A DNA stretch of 64,000 nt from Noviherbaspirillum soli. Lineage in GTDB: Bacteria; Pseudomonadota; Gammaproteobacteria; Burkholderiales; Burkholderiaceae_D. The stretch covers positions 1-64,000 of the forward strand of contig NZ_JACYOX010000003.1 in assembly GCF_015352955.1 (NCBI RefSeq), read 5' to 3'. Position 1 is the first letter of the stretch. Each line of letters opens with the position of its first letter. The notes below the pieces were generated by a model. It was not told the origin of the DNA. It did no database searches and was given only the letters and a program-made list of their open reading frames with translations. Positions 47,952-57,554 of the stretch are shown here, piece after piece. The translations under genes and the position numbers were made by a program.

Positions 47952-50396
47952 TTGGACGATACGGAAAACACAGGGTCCCGGCCGCGCGGGCCGTGGCGGC
48001 GCATCGCCGGCCCGTTTTGGGCCGTGATCCAGCCGGGCCTGGGCTGGCGCGCCAAAAGCCTTGCCGCAGGCCGCGCCATGGTGCTGCTGGCTACGGCCGG
48101 CGCGCTGCTGCTATTCCTCTATGCCTTGCTGCTGATCCCGTTCACGCCCAGCATGGCGGACCTGCGCAAGACCCGCAACGAGCAGCCCAGCACCCTGATC
48201 TCGGTCGACGGCCAGTTGCTGGCGACCTACAAGCGCTTCAATCGGGAATGGGTGCCGCTCTCGCGCATCGCGCCCAGCGTGCCGAAGGCGCTGATCGCCA
48301 CCGAGGACCATCGTTTCTATGAGCATCACGGCATCGACTTCTACCGCACCGCCGGCGCGCTGGTGCGTACCCTGGGCGGCGACGTGCAGGGCGGATCGAC
48401 CATCACCCAGCAGCTGGCGCGCAATCTGTATCCGGAGGAGATCGGCCGCAAGCGCTCGATCACCAGGAAGCTCAAGGAAACCATCACCGCGCTGAAGCTG
48501 GAGCGCGCCTTCACCAAGCAGGAGATCCTGGAAAACTATCTCAACACGGTGCCCTTCCTCTACAACGCCTTCGGCATCGAGATGGCGGCGCGCACCTACT
48601 TCGACAAGCCGGCCGCGAAACTGAGCGTGCTGGAAAGCGCCACCCTGATCGGCATGCTGAAGGGAAACAGCTACTACAACCCGGTGCAGAACAAGGCGCG
48701 CGCCACGGCCCGGCGCAATGTGGTGCTGTCGCAGATGGTCAGGCGCGGCATGCTGAGCCAGGCCAGCTTCGATGCATTGAAGGGCCGGCCCATCCAGCTC
48801 GACTTCGAGCGCCAGCTGGAAGCGCGCGGCGCGGCGCCGCATTTCGCCGAGCATATCCGCAAGTGGCTGGTCGACTGGGCCGACCGCAATGACTACAACA
48901 TTTATTCCGACGGCCTGAAGGTCTACACCACCATCGATTCCCGCCTGCAGGCGGCCGCCAACCAGTCGGTGAAGCGCCAGATGGATGCGCTGCAGGCCGT
49001 GGCCGACGTGGAATGGGCCGGCAGCAGCGAGCGGCTGCTCGCCACCAGCACCGGCGCCTATGTCAGCGCGCAGCGGCAGGCCACGCCGTTCGAGTATTTC
49101 TGGCGCAGCAAGACCGCCCTGGTGGACGCCTTCATCCGTGAATCCGGCCCCTATCGCAATGCGGTGGCGGCTGGTGCCGAGCCGGCGGCCGCGCTGGCCG
49201 CGCTCAGGCAGGATGGCGAATTCATGGCCCGCCTGCGCGCCGACAAGACCCGGCTGCAGGCCGGACTGGTGGCCATCGATCCCACCACCGGCGATGTCAA
49301 GGCCTGGGTCGGAAGCACTGGTTTCGATGCTGACCAGTACGACCATGTGGCCCGCGCCCAGCGCCAGCCCGGCTCCACCTTCAAGCCTTTCGTCTATGGC
49401 GCGGCGCTGGAGCGGGGCATGGACCCGGACCGCCAGTTCATCGACCAGGTTCGCGAGATCCGGATGAACGATGGCACGGTCTGGCGGCCGGAAGACGAGT
49501 CGGCGCCGAGCGGACGCCCGGTCAGCATGCGCGACGGCCTGGTCTATTCCAAGAACACGGTGACGGCGCAGGTGATGGAAGCGGTCGGCCCGGCCAGGGC
49601 GGCCGACTTCGCGCGCCGCGCCGGCGTGCGCCAGAGCCAGTTGAAGGAAGTGCCGTCGCTGGCGCTGGGCACCAGTCCGGTGACGCTGCTGGAAATGACA
49701 TCGGCCTACGGCACCATTGCCAGCGGCGGAGAATACCGGGCGCCAATGATGGTGACCCGGGTCGAGGACCGCTCGGGCCGGGTGCTGGTGGAATTTTCCG
49801 GGCGCGCCAAGAGGGTATGGTCGCGCGACGTTTCCGAAGAACTGGTCGACATGCTGCGCGGCGTGGTCGACCGCGGCACCGGGCAGGGCGTGCGCAGGCA
49901 GTTCGGCATCCAGCTCGACGTGGCCGGCAAGACCGGCACCACTCAGGACAATACCGACGGCTGGTTCATTCTGATGCATCCGCGACTGGTAACCGGTTCC
50001 TGGGTCGGCTTCAACGATGCCCGGGTCACCATGCGCAGCAGTTACTGGGGACAGGGCGCCCATAACGCGCTGTTCCTGTCCAGCGACTTCCTGCGGCAGG
50101 CTGCCAGCCGCCGCATGATCGACGCCGCTGCCCAGTTCCCGAAAGCGCGCGACGCCTGGCCGGGTGCGGCGATCTGGGGGCCGGCGCTGGACTGGCTGCG
50201 CGGCTTGCTGGGCGAGGCTGCGCCCGCGCATCCGCGCAGGCCGCCGGCACCCTCCAGGGAAGAGCATGCCGGCCTGTCATGGCTGGATCGGCTGCAGGAG
50301 ACCATCACCAACGTGCACGACACGATCCGGGCCATTGAAAGCCAATGGCAGCGGCTGCAGAAAATGGTGGACGACTTTTTTGGACTATTCCAATGA
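47952..50396 (+). CDS. bifunctional penicillin-binding protein (PBP1A-type)
   Basis: Inner-membrane peptidoglycan synthase of about 814 aa. One N-terminal transmembrane helix ('AMVLLATAGALLLFLYALLL') is followed by a GT51 transglycosylase domain ('ALIATEDHRFYEHHGID' with the catalytic Glu, 'GGSTITQQLARNLYP'). The transpeptidase domain has SxxK in 'QPGSTFKPFVYGAAL', SxN in 'VYSKNTVTAQ' and KTG in 'VAGKTGTTQDNTDGW'. It polymerises and crosslinks lipid II. The start is a TTG at 47952 with AGGA 6 bases upstream; an open GTG at 47838 would add 38 residues. Confidence 0.88.
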   Translation: MDDTENTGSRPRGPWRRIAGPFWAVIQPGLGWRAKSLAAGRAMVLLATAGALLLFLYALLLIPFTPSMADLRKTRNEQPSTLISVDGQLLATYKRFNREWVPLSRIAPSVPKALIATEDHRFYEHHGIDFYRTAGALVRTLGGDVQGGSTITQQLARNLYPEEIGRKRSITRKLKETITALKLERAFTKQEILENYLNTVPFLYNAFGIEMAARTYFDKPAAKLSVLESATLIGMLKGNSYYNPVQNKARATARRNVVLSQMVRRGMLSQASFDALKGRPIQLDFERQLEARGAAPHFAEHIRKWLVDWADRNDYNIYSDGLKVYTTIDSRLQAAANQSVKRQMDALQAVADVEWAGSSERLLATSTGAYVSAQRQATPFEYFWRSKTALVDAFIRESGPYRNAVAAGAEPAAALAALRQDGEFMARLRADKTRLQAGLVAIDPTTGDVKAWVGSTGFDADQYDHVARAQRQPGSTFKPFVYGAALERGMDPDRQFIDQVREIRMNDGTVWRPEDESAPSGRPVSMRDGLVYSKNTVTAQVMEAVGPARAADFARRAGVRQSQLKEVPSLALGTSPVTLLEMTSAYGTIASGGEYRAPMMVTRVEDRSGRVLVEFSGRAKRVWSRDVSEELVDMLRGVVDRGTGQGVRRQFGIQLDVAGKTGTTQDNTDGWFILMHPRLVTGSWVGFNDARVTMRSSYWGQGAHNALFLSSDFLRQAASRRMIDAAAQFPKARDAWPGAAIWGPALDWLRGLLGEAAPAHPRRPPAPSREEHAGLSWLDRLQETITNVHDTIRAIESQWQRLQKMVDDFFGLFQ

Positions 50397-50711
50397 GGAA
50401 ATGTATTTAATTTCCTGTTAGAAAAAATTTGATTGACCAGAATAAATCTTGATTTCCTTGATTCAATAAAATCAGTTATTTCGGCAAAAAAATTGCTCTG
50501 CAATATTTTTGCCGATCACAGTTTTTTCTTCCGGTCGTACAAGCTCATCGATACATTCCTTGTAGCATCACCTGCAATCCCGTCTTATTGTTGAGTATGT
50601 TTCTTCCCATTAACTTGGCGTTTCCGCCAGGCTATGAACTATCCAAACTTCCCGGGGGTCAGTGTGGACTGTTTTAACCGCTGGTACTGACGCCAACCCT
50701 TGTGAAGAAAG
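50397..50711. other. intergenic region with a long inverted repeat
   Basis: AT-rich gap with no gene. A near-perfect 15-bp inverted repeat (50482-50496 against 50500-50514, one mismatch, 3-base loop) forms a stable hairpin about 85 bases after the PBP stop; it may terminate that transcript, though no T-run follows. Confidence 0.5.
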
Positions 50712-52166
50712 ATGTACTCATCCATGACCAGGTTTTCACTGATCTCGCCACGTCCGCTGTTCTCCCTTGCCGCCCTGTGCGCGCTGTCCGTGTCAGCCGG
50801 CGCTTCCGCCGCCACGCTGTCAGTGGGACCGGGCAAGACCTTTTCCTCGCCCTGCAAGGCATTCGCTGCCGCCGCCAGCGGCGACACCATCGAAATCGAA
50901 GGCTCGGCCAGCTATGACGGCGACGTGTGCGTGATCAACGCCAGCAACCTGACCATACGCGGCGTCAACGGCCGCCCGAAAATCAATGCCGCCGGCCAGA
51001 ATGCCATCGGCAAGGGCACCTGGGTCCTCTACGGCAATGACACGACGATCGACAACGTCGAGCTCTTCGGCGCCGCCGTGCCCGACCAGAACGGTGCGGC
51101 GATCCGCCTCGATGCGCGCGGCCTGACGCTGAAGAACAGCTATCTCCACCACAACGAGAACGGCATCCTGACCAACAGCGATGCCGCCTCCGACGTGGTG
51201 ATCGAGGACAGCGAATTTGCGTTCAACGGCCTGGGAACCGGCTATACCCACAACCTCTACATCGGCAACATCAACAGCCTGGTCTTCCGCGGCAGCTACT
51301 CACACGATGCCAATGTCGGCCACAACCTGAAGTCGCGCGCGCGCACCAACACCATCGTCTACAGCCGCTTCTCCGCCTCGAGCAACCAGCCCAGCTACGA
51401 GATCGACCTGCCCAACGCCGGCAATGCCTACGTGATCGGCAACGTGATCCAGCAGCCCGGCGCCAACCAGGCCGCCACCATGCTGGCCTATGGCGAGGAA
51501 GGCGCCAGCAACCCGGGCCACGAGCTGTACGTGGTCAACAACACCTTCCTCAACGACGACAGCGTGCGCGGCACCTTCGTGATGATCGGCGACCAGGTCA
51601 GCAAGCCGGCCCTGCTGCAGAACAACATCTTCTCCGGCACCGGCAATGCAACCAACCAGGCTGGCGCAATCGACCGCAACAACTACCGTTCGCTGTCGCC
51701 GTCCTTCATCAACCGCGGCGAATTCGACCTGCATCCGGCGCTGGGCGCGGCCATGATCGATGCCGGCGCAGCGGTAGGCGCCTCGTCCAGCGGCCTGTCG
51801 CTGTCGCCGACCCTGCAATACCGTTTCCCGGTCGGCACCGAGTCCAGGCCGGCCAACGGCATCATCGATATCGGCGCCTATGAAGCGGGCGGCACGCTGT
51901 CGACCATCGTGGCCGGCACGGTGTCGGCCGTGACCGCCGCCGTCGCCACGGCCACCGCAAGCAGCAGCACCGCCGCCACCGATGCCAGCTGGGCCCAGTG
52001 CGCCAGCGAAAATGGCAGCTGCTCCTTCAGCGGCACCCGCCAGGTGCGCTATGGCGCCAATGACGTCTATGCCTACCGCTCCGCCACCGATGGCATCGCC
52101 TGCGATAACGCCACCTTCGGCGATCCGCTGTACGGCGTGGTGAAAGCCTGCTCCTACGCGCAATAG
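50712..52166 (+). CDS. secreted right-handed beta-helix protein
   Basis: Exported protein of 484 aa with a signal peptide (cleavage near 'GASAATL'). Residues 40-400 contain the repeating short beta-strand pattern of parallel beta-helix proteins ('LTIRGVNGRPKI', 'TTIDNVELFGAAV', 'LTLKNSYLHHNENGIL', 'VVIEDSEFAFNGLG'), ending 'GIIDIGAYEAG' as in pectate-lyase-like folds. After an Ala/Thr/Ser linker a small disulfide-type domain closes the protein ('WAQCASENGSCSFSG', 'GIACDNATFGDP', 'KACSYAQ'). The linked domain suggests carbohydrate or matrix binding; enzymatic activity is not evident. Confidence 0.8.
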   Translation: MYSSMTRFSLISPRPLFSLAALCALSVSAGASAATLSVGPGKTFSSPCKAFAAAASGDTIEIEGSASYDGDVCVINASNLTIRGVNGRPKINAAGQNAIGKGTWVLYGNDTTIDNVELFGAAVPDQNGAAIRLDARGLTLKNSYLHHNENGILTNSDAASDVVIEDSEFAFNGLGTGYTHNLYIGNINSLVFRGSYSHDANVGHNLKSRARTNTIVYSRFSASSNQPSYEIDLPNAGNAYVIGNVIQQPGANQAATMLAYGEEGASNPGHELYVVNNTFLNDDSVRGTFVMIGDQVSKPALLQNNIFSGTGNATNQAGAIDRNNYRSLSPSFINRGEFDLHPALGAAMIDAGAAVGASSSGLSLSPTLQYRFPVGTESRPANGIIDIGAYEAGGTLSTIVAGTVSAVTAAVATATASSSTAATDASWAQCASENGSCSFSGTRQVRYGANDVYAYRSATDGIACDNATFGDPLYGVVKACSYAQ

Positions 52167-52173
52167 GCGATGA

Positions 52174-52200
52174 CAGGCCCGGCGCAAGCGGCCGGGCCTG
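52174..52200. terminator. hairpin between convergent genes
   Basis: A 9-bp perfect stem CAGGCCCGG/CCGGGCCTG with a 9-base loop lies between the stops of the beta-helix gene and the PAS-GGDEF-EAL gene. There is no T-run, so it may end transcripts weakly or protect 3' ends. Confidence 0.45.
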
Positions 52201-52231
52201 CGGTTCCAGCCTGCGCTTCGGCCTGTGCCTG

Positions 52232-55200
52232 TCAGTCCAGCTTGCCGGACGCCGGCAGCCGCGACAGATACGCCTCGAACTCGGCCAGCGACAGCGGCTT
52301 GGCCAGGAAATAGCCCTGTGCCTCGTCGCAGGCCGCCTTGCGCAGGAACTGCAGGGTCTCGCTGGTTTCCACGCCCTCGGCCACGACCGACAGCTTCAGC
52401 GCATGGGCCATGTCGACAAAGGCCTTGATGAATTCGAAGTTCTGGTCGTTCTCGTCCCGCTGATGCACGAAGGAGCGGTCCAGCTTCAACACGTCGAGCT
52501 GGAAGCGGCGCAGGTAGGCCAGGCCGGAATAGCCGGTGCCGAAGTCGTCCACCGCGATGCGCACGCCCAACCCCTTCAATTCCTTCAGCAGCCGCGCCGT
52601 ATGCTCGATGTTCTCGATCAGCGCGCTTTCCGTCAGCTCCAGTTCCAGCAATCCCGGCTTCAGCCCGGCCCGCTGCAGCGCCGCCCCGACCTGGTCGACG
52701 ATGGCGCGGTATTTGAGCTGTCGCGCCGACATGTTCACCGACACGCACAGCGCGCGCCCGAACTTGTCCATCAGCCGCTGGCTCTGCAGGCATGCCTCCT
52801 GCAGCACCCACTCGCCGATGCCTTCGATGAGCCCGGTTTCCTCCGCGATGGGTATGAACTGCATCGGCGACACCAGGCCGAGTTCCGGATGGTTCCAGCG
52901 GATCAGCGCCTCCATGCCGACGATGGACATGGCCCGCAGGTCGATGCGCGGCTGGTAGTGCAGCTCGAATTCCCCGCGCGCCAGCGCATGGCGCAGCGAT
53001 AGTTCCAGCGTCATCCGGGTGCGCGCCTCCACCGTCATTTCCGCTTCGAAGAAACGGTAGCCGTTGCGGCCCGCCGCCTTGGCGCGGTACATCGCGGTGT
53101 CGGCGCTCTGGAACAGCAGTTCCTTGGTGCGCGCATGGTCGGGGAACATGCTGATGCCGATCGAGGCGCCAATGATCACTTCCTGGTGGCCGATGTCGAT
53201 CGGCGCCGCCAATGTGCCCAGCAGCTTCTCGGCGATGCTGGCCGCCCCCGCCGCGCCGGTGGAGCAATAGGCAGCGACCACGAATTCATCGCCGCCCAGC
53301 CTGGCGATGACGTCGCTGGGCCGCAGCGCGCGCGCCAGGCGTCCGGCCACTTCCCGCAGCAGCACATCGCCCGGCTCGTGGCCGAAGGAGTCGTTGACTT
53401 CCTTGAAGCGGTCGAGGTCGATGAACATCACCGCCACCGGCATGTTGCGCGGGCCGGTGGCCAGCATCTGCTGGACCCGGTCGTTGAGCAGGCTGCGGTT
53501 GGGCAGGCCGGTCAGGGTGTCATGGGTGGCCAGCCGTTCCAGCCGGCTCTCGGCTTCCTTGCGTGCGGTGATGTCGGTCAAAAGGCCGGTCATGGACTCG
53601 GCCCGGCCGTCGGCGTTGCGCCTGATGCTGCCATTGAACAGCACGTAGACCTGGCCGCCGTTGCGGTGCCGCAGCACGGCCTCTGCGCCGTGGGTGGAGG
53701 TCGGTCCGTCCGGCGCGAATGCCACGCCCTCCCATGGACAGTAGGCAAACAGCATGTCGAGCGTGCGGCCGATCAGTTCTTCCCGGGCATAGCCGGCGAT
53801 CAGGCACAGCGCCGGGTTGACGTCGGTGATCCTGGCCTGGCCATCGGCCACCAGGTAGCCGGCCGGCGTCATTTCCAGCACCTCGCGGAAGCGCTGCTCG
53901 CTGGCGCTGATCTTCTTCTGGGCCTCGATCCGCTCCGTCACATCGCGCGCGATCGCCTGCAGGTATTCATTGCCGTCTTCCTCGAAGCGCGACACATGGA
54001 TCTCGGCCGGGAAGGTGGTGCCGCCGGCATGGCTGACGGTGCTCTGCACCAGCCGGGTCTGGCCGGCGCGCAGCCGGTCCCACAGCGCCGGCGCGGCATC
54101 GAAGCGCGGCGCCACGTCGCCTATCGTCAGGCGCAGCAGCGCTTCGCGGTCCATGCCCAGCGCCTCGCAGGCACGCTTGTTGGCATCGTGGATGCGCAGC
54201 ATGCCGTCGGCGATGATGATGCTGTCGCCCGCCTGGTCGAACAGGTTGCGAAACCGTTTCTCGCTCTTGCGCAGCGCGTTTTCGGCCATGCGCTTGTCGG
54301 TGACGTCGTGGAAGTACACCGAGATGCCATCCTCGTTCGGATAGACGCGCACTTCCACCCAGGCGTTCTTGGGCGGCCAGTAGTCTTCGAAGAAGGCGCT
54401 CTCGCGCCGCTCCATCGCATTGCGGTAATGCAGCAGCGAGCCCCAGTCCCGCATCGACGGCACCAGGTCCATGAGCGGCCTGCCGATCGCCGTGGCCGGC
54501 TCGACCGAGGCAAAGGCGCACGCCTTGCGGTTGGCGTAGGTGATGCGCCAGTCGCCGTCGAGCGCGAAGAAGGCGTCGCCTATGCTTTCCAGCATCGCGT
54601 CGACCCGCTCCTTGGACTTGCGCAATTCATCCTGCGCCCGGTAGCGCTCGGTGACGTCGCGCGCGGTGGCATACATCAGCTGCTTGTGTTCGGACCAGCG
54701 CATGCCCAGCGACAGATGGATGATGCGGCCGTCCTTGCGCCGGAACCGGGCCTCCAGGTCCGTGGCGGTATTCTGGCCGCTGCGCAGGCCGGCATCGAGG
54801 CCGCGCATCCGGATGACTTCATCGCTGTCGAGCAATTCCAGGTAGGAGCGGCCGATCAGTTCCTGCGGCGCATAGCCCAGGATGTCATGGGTTGCCGCGT
54901 TCAGGCGCAGGAAGCGGCCGTCGCCGTCCAGCAGCGCGATGATGTCCAGCGAGTTCTCGACCAGCGCCTTGTTTTCCTCGGCCAGCTGGGCCAGCTTTTC
55001 CGCGATTTCCACTTCCCCGCTGATGTCGCGCGAGACAGCGATCGAGCCGATGTTCTCCCTGGTCGCCGGCTGCACCATCAGCTTGACATTGGTGCCCATC
55101 CACACCATGTGGCCGTCCTTGTGGCGCACCCGGAATTCGATGAGCCGGCTGTCGCCGTCGCTGCCGGCCTGGCGCGCGATCTCCTGCCGGATCACGTCGA

Positions 55201-55780
55201 TGTCGTCGGGATGCACCTGGTGGTAGATGCTGACCTTGCCGACCAGCTCCGCGGGCGCGTAGCCCAGCACCCGTTCGAAGGACGGCGAGGCATAGCGATA
55301 GACCCCGGTGTAGGCTTCATGATGGCTGATCAGGTCCTGGCTGTTCTCGGTGAGCAGACGGTGGCTGGCCTCGCTCTTGGCCAACTGCTCCAGCGCGGCA
55401 TACTGCTCGCTGACGTCGATCAGGGCGCCGGCATAGCCGAGGAAGTCGCCGTTATCGGCAAAGCGCGGCGCGCCCGAGCCGGTGACCCAGCGCACCGAGC
55501 CATCCGGCGCGGCGACCCGGTAATCCGCCTGGCAATCCTCCCGTGCCGCCTTGGCCTGGCTGAAAACCTGCCGCACGCGCGCCTGGTCGTCCGGATGGAT
55601 GAAGCGCACGTACATGTCGACCGACAGCACGTTGCCCAGCTCGAACAGATGGGCGATGCTGCGGCTGAGGTAAATGATCACATCGTTGGTGTCGGTCATC
55701 CACACCAGCGTCTTGACCTGGTTCGCGGGCTGGCTGCCGATGCCGGCGTGGGCGGACACACTGCTGGAAATAGTTTTCAT
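52232..55780 (-). CDS. multi-PAS GGDEF-EAL cyclic di-GMP enzyme
   Basis: Large cytoplasmic signalling protein (1182 aa). About six PAS/PAC modules occupy residues 15-755 (repeat closings such as 'YAGALIDVSEQ', 'IAVSRDISGEVE', 'YATARDVTERYR', 'AIARDVTERIEA', 'GLLTDITARKEA'). A GGDEF domain with intact ARLGGDEFV and a RxxD inhibitory site (RPSD) is followed by an EAL domain with 'MEALIRWNHP', 'NMSARQ', 'ELTESALIEN' and 'VDDFGTGYSGLAYL' that looks catalytically competent. It could both make and break cyclic di-GMP, with sensory PAS input deciding. Start at 55780 lacks a clear ribosome binding site. Confidence 0.9.
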   Translation of the reverse strand: MKTISSSVSAHAGIGSQPANQVKTLVWMTDTNDVIIYLSRSIAHLFELGNVLSVDMYVRFIHPDDQARVRQVFSQAKAAREDCQADYRVAAPDGSVRWVTGSGAPRFADNGDFLGYAGALIDVSEQYAALEQLAKSEASHRLLTENSQDLISHHEAYTGVYRYASPSFERVLGYAPAELVGKVSIYHQVHPDDIDVIRQEIARQAGSDGDSRLIEFRVRHKDGHMVWMGTNVKLMVQPATRENIGSIAVSRDISGEVEIAEKLAQLAEENKALVENSLDIIALLDGDGRFLRLNAATHDILGYAPQELIGRSYLELLDSDEVIRMRGLDAGLRSGQNTATDLEARFRRKDGRIIHLSLGMRWSEHKQLMYATARDVTERYRAQDELRKSKERVDAMLESIGDAFFALDGDWRITYANRKACAFASVEPATAIGRPLMDLVPSMRDWGSLLHYRNAMERRESAFFEDYWPPKNAWVEVRVYPNEDGISVYFHDVTDKRMAENALRKSEKRFRNLFDQAGDSIIIADGMLRIHDANKRACEALGMDREALLRLTIGDVAPRFDAAPALWDRLRAGQTRLVQSTVSHAGGTTFPAEIHVSRFEEDGNEYLQAIARDVTERIEAQKKISASEQRFREVLEMTPAGYLVADGQARITDVNPALCLIAGYAREELIGRTLDMLFAYCPWEGVAFAPDGPTSTHGAEAVLRHRNGGQVYVLFNGSIRRNADGRAESMTGLLTDITARKEAESRLERLATHDTLTGLPNRSLLNDRVQQMLATGPRNMPVAVMFIDLDRFKEVNDSFGHEPGDVLLREVAGRLARALRPSDVIARLGGDEFVVAAYCSTGAAGAASIAEKLLGTLAAPIDIGHQEVIIGASIGISMFPDHARTKELLFQSADTAMYRAKAAGRNGYRFFEAEMTVEARTRMTLELSLRHALARGEFELHYQPRIDLRAMSIVGMEALIRWNHPELGLVSPMQFIPIAEETGLIEGIGEWVLQEACLQSQRLMDKFGRALCVSVNMSARQLKYRAIVDQVGAALQRAGLKPGLLELELTESALIENIEHTARLLKELKGLGVRIAVDDFGTGYSGLAYLRRFQLDVLKLDRSFVHQRDENDQNFEFIKAFVDMAHALKLSVVAEGVETSETLQFLRKAACDEAQGYFLAKPLSLAEFEAYLSRLPASGKLD

Positions 55781-56155
55781 GCTGCAATCACGGCCAGGCG
55801 ACCTGAACAGGTTAAGGGATGGAGTCGCGCCGGGCGCAGCACATTGACGCAGCACGTTTCACGGCGACTATCCGGATCACCACAAAGATTCTTTGGAGAA
55901 ACATTGTATCAAGGTGGTAAGGATTGCGGTTAACTGATCGTGCAAGACGGCGCGCCGCATCCAGCCCGGCCGACCGACTGTGTTGGCTGCACAACGCCAG
56001 CCCGACTTGACGGTTGCCGCTTTTGGATGTCGAACACCGAACCTTGGCGCAAAGCTGTGGACTAAGCTGAACCGACGCTGAATGTTCGCCTTTGCGCCCG
56101 GAGTCTTGCGCCGAACGCAGCCTGCCGCTCCAACCTGTCCTTTGAAGGAAGTGCC
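55781..56155. other. intergenic region upstream of the hfq-like gene
   Basis: Spacer between two divergent genes with no supported coding region. No clear promoter boxes or repeats were identified. Confidence 0.4.
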
Positions 56156-56446
56156 GTGGAACGTAACCCGCAATTATTACAAGCAGCATTCCTCGAGAAC
56201 CTGCGCGACCAGCGCACCCCGGTGTTCATCTTTCTGGTCAATGGCATCAAGCTGCATGGCACCATCGAGTCTTTCGACAACTATGTGCTTGCGGTCCACG
56301 GCGACGTGACGCAGATCGTGTTCAAGCATGCGATCTCCACCGTGATGCCGGCCAGCGCGGGCGTTCCCGGCGGCCTTTCAGGCGCCGGCGCTGGGCAGGG
56401 AGCACGTGCCCGTACGCCGCGCGGCGGATCGGGCGCGCTGCGCTGA
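56156..56446 (+). CDS. hfq: Hfq family RNA chaperone (divergent paralogue)
   Basis: Sm-like protein of 96 aa. It keeps the Hfq core: '[20 protein letters not shown]' (N-terminal helix and strand 1), '[18 protein letters not shown]' (Sm1) and '[11 protein letters not shown]' (Sm2; usual YKHAIST has Phe here). The C-terminal tail is Gly/Arg-rich and basic, which differs from the acidic tails of many Hfq proteins. Hexamers bind sRNAs and U-rich RNA. Starts with GTG at 56156, AAGGAA upstream. The main chromosomal hfq normally lies beside hflX, not here, so this is likely a second copy. Confidence 0.85.
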   Translation: MERNPQLLQAAFLENLRDQRTPVFIFLVNGIKLHGTIESFDNYVLAVHGDVTQIVFKHAISTVMPASAGVPGGLSGAGAGQGARARTPRGGSGALR

Positions 56447-56449
56447 CAA

Positions 56450-56471
56450 GCCGGGAGCTTCAGCTCTCGGC
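56450..56471. terminator. hairpin between hfq-like gene and convergent gene
   Basis: Stem CCGGGAGC/GCTCTCGG (one G-U pair) with a TTCA loop begins directly after the hfq-like stop and reaches into the end of the convergent gene. No clear T-run. Confidence 0.4.
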
Positions 56472-56819
56472 CGGCAGCAATGCCAGATGGATCAGGTAGG
56501 CGCGCTTGCCGTACCAGGCCGCGGTGCAGCGCTCGCTGCCGTTCGCAGCCCGCGTAATGCTGACCTCCAAGCGGTCAGGCATGCCGGGCGGCAGCGAACG
56601 CGCCAGCCGGTTGACATCCGCATGGCGCGGCGCTGCGGGTGGCAGAACCAGTTCGCAGGCAGGCAGGCCCTGGGTGAACGAGGAGGGAAACAGCGGCGCT
56701 TTGGGCAGCATGCCTGGCATGGCGATTCCGTTGGCGAGTCCTGATGCCGGTTTGGCATCGGGCCGCGGCCTTCGTTCCGTTGCCCTTCCAAACTTCAGGC
56801 GCAGGATGGCCGCAAGCAT
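56460..56819 (-). CDS. hypothetical protein, 119 aa
   Basis: Unrecognised protein. The N-terminal half is Pro/Arg-rich, the C-terminal half has strand-like segments ('DRLEVSITRAANGSERCTAA', 'AYLIHLALLPAES'). No signal peptide and no good ribosome binding site at the ATG. It is convergent with the hfq-like gene at 14 bases distance. Could be a conserved small beta protein; function unknown. Confidence 0.45.
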   Translation of the reverse strand: MLAAILRLKFGRATERRPRPDAKPASGLANGIAMPGMLPKAPLFPSSFTQGLPACELVLPPAAPRHADVNRLARSLPPGMPDRLEVSITRAANGSERCTAAWYGKRAYLIHLALLPAES

Positions 56820-56928
56820 GGATTGTTGAGCAATTTCAAGCCCGGGCGCGGAAGTGCCGGGACATCGCGCCGCTATCCGCTATGTTGGTCCGGTCTGCCG
56901 TTCGGCGCCGATCATAGGGACCATGACG

Positions 56929-57255
56929 ATGCATACTCCGTATCTCAATCGTGAGGAATTCGAGCAGAAGGCCGCCGTGCTGGGTGATGCATTGCGGCTG
57001 CAGGAGAGCGAGGCCCGGCAATTGCTGGCGCAGATCTCGGGTTATGACGGGGCGGCCGCCATCGACTTTGGCGACAAGGACCGTTCATTGTGCTCGTCGC
57101 GGGAGGAATTGATCGCGCGCCTGCAGGCAAGCCGGCCCGCGGTCGGCGGCGAAGAGGCCGCCGGGATCATCGACAGCCTGCATCTGGCGGTGCGCGATGG
57201 CGACATCGAGCATGTCCCCGCTTCACCGGGCGTCGTGCCCAATATGGGCGGCTAG
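56929..57255 (+). CDS. hypothetical protein, 108 aa
   Basis: Small soluble acidic protein beginning 'MHTPYLNREEFEQKAAVLGD', mostly helical. Start at 56929 gives AGGGA 8 bases upstream; an ATG two codons earlier is too close to it. No family recognised. It is followed by a terminator facing the cold-shock gene. Confidence 0.6.
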   Translation: MHTPYLNREEFEQKAAVLGDALRLQESEARQLLAQISGYDGAAAIDFGDKDRSLCSSREELIARLQASRPAVGGEEAAGIIDSLHLAVRDGDIEHVPASPGVVPNMGG

Positions 57256-57277
57256 GCGGCCCGGAATGCGTCGCCCA

Positions 57278-57315
57278 TAAAAAAAGCCCGCTAACCGGGT
57301 CGGTGCAGGCTTTGA
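57278..57315 (-). terminator. rho-independent terminator of the cold-shock gene
   Basis: On the minus strand the AAAGCC/GGCTTT stem encloses an inner pairing of CCGACCCGG-type sequence and is followed by seven Ts. It lies just after the cold-shock protein stop and, with its A-rich side, may serve the plus-strand gene too. Confidence 0.7.
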
Positions 57316-57350
57316 GCATCACTGCGTCGCAATGACGCTGGTGATGGGTA

Positions 57351-57554
57351 TTACACTGGCTGGATGTTCGAAGCTTGCTTGCCTTTTGGGCCCTGGGTGA
57401 CTTCGAAGCTTACTTTCTGGCCTTCTTGCAGGGATTTGAATCCGGATGCGTTGATTGCGGAGAAATGCGCGAACAAATCTTCGCCGCCTGCGTCCGGGGT
57501 GATGAAACCAAAGCCCTTTGCGTCGTTAAACCACTTCACGGTACCTGTTGCCAT
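57351..57554 (-). CDS. cold-shock domain protein (CspA family)
   Basis: 67-aa single cold-shock domain: '[18 protein letters not shown]' (RNP1 region KGFGFI), '[10 protein letters not shown]' (RNP2-like) and '[17 protein letters not shown]'. Binds single-stranded RNA/DNA and melts RNA structures. The start at 57554 is fixed by family length. An AT-rich leader of more than 100 bases upstream fits the regulated 5' UTR of many csp genes. Regulation by cold is not certain, since many paralogues are constitutive. Confidence 0.95.
   Translation of the reverse strand: MATGTVKWFNDAKGFGFITPDAGGEDLFAHFSAINASGFKSLQEGQKVSFEVTQGPKGKQASNIQPV

Noticed and set aside
53135-55933. 932-aa plus-strand open frame opposite the GGDEF-EAL gene
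   Set aside because: Antisense shadow; PAS, GGDEF and EAL motifs are on the other strand.
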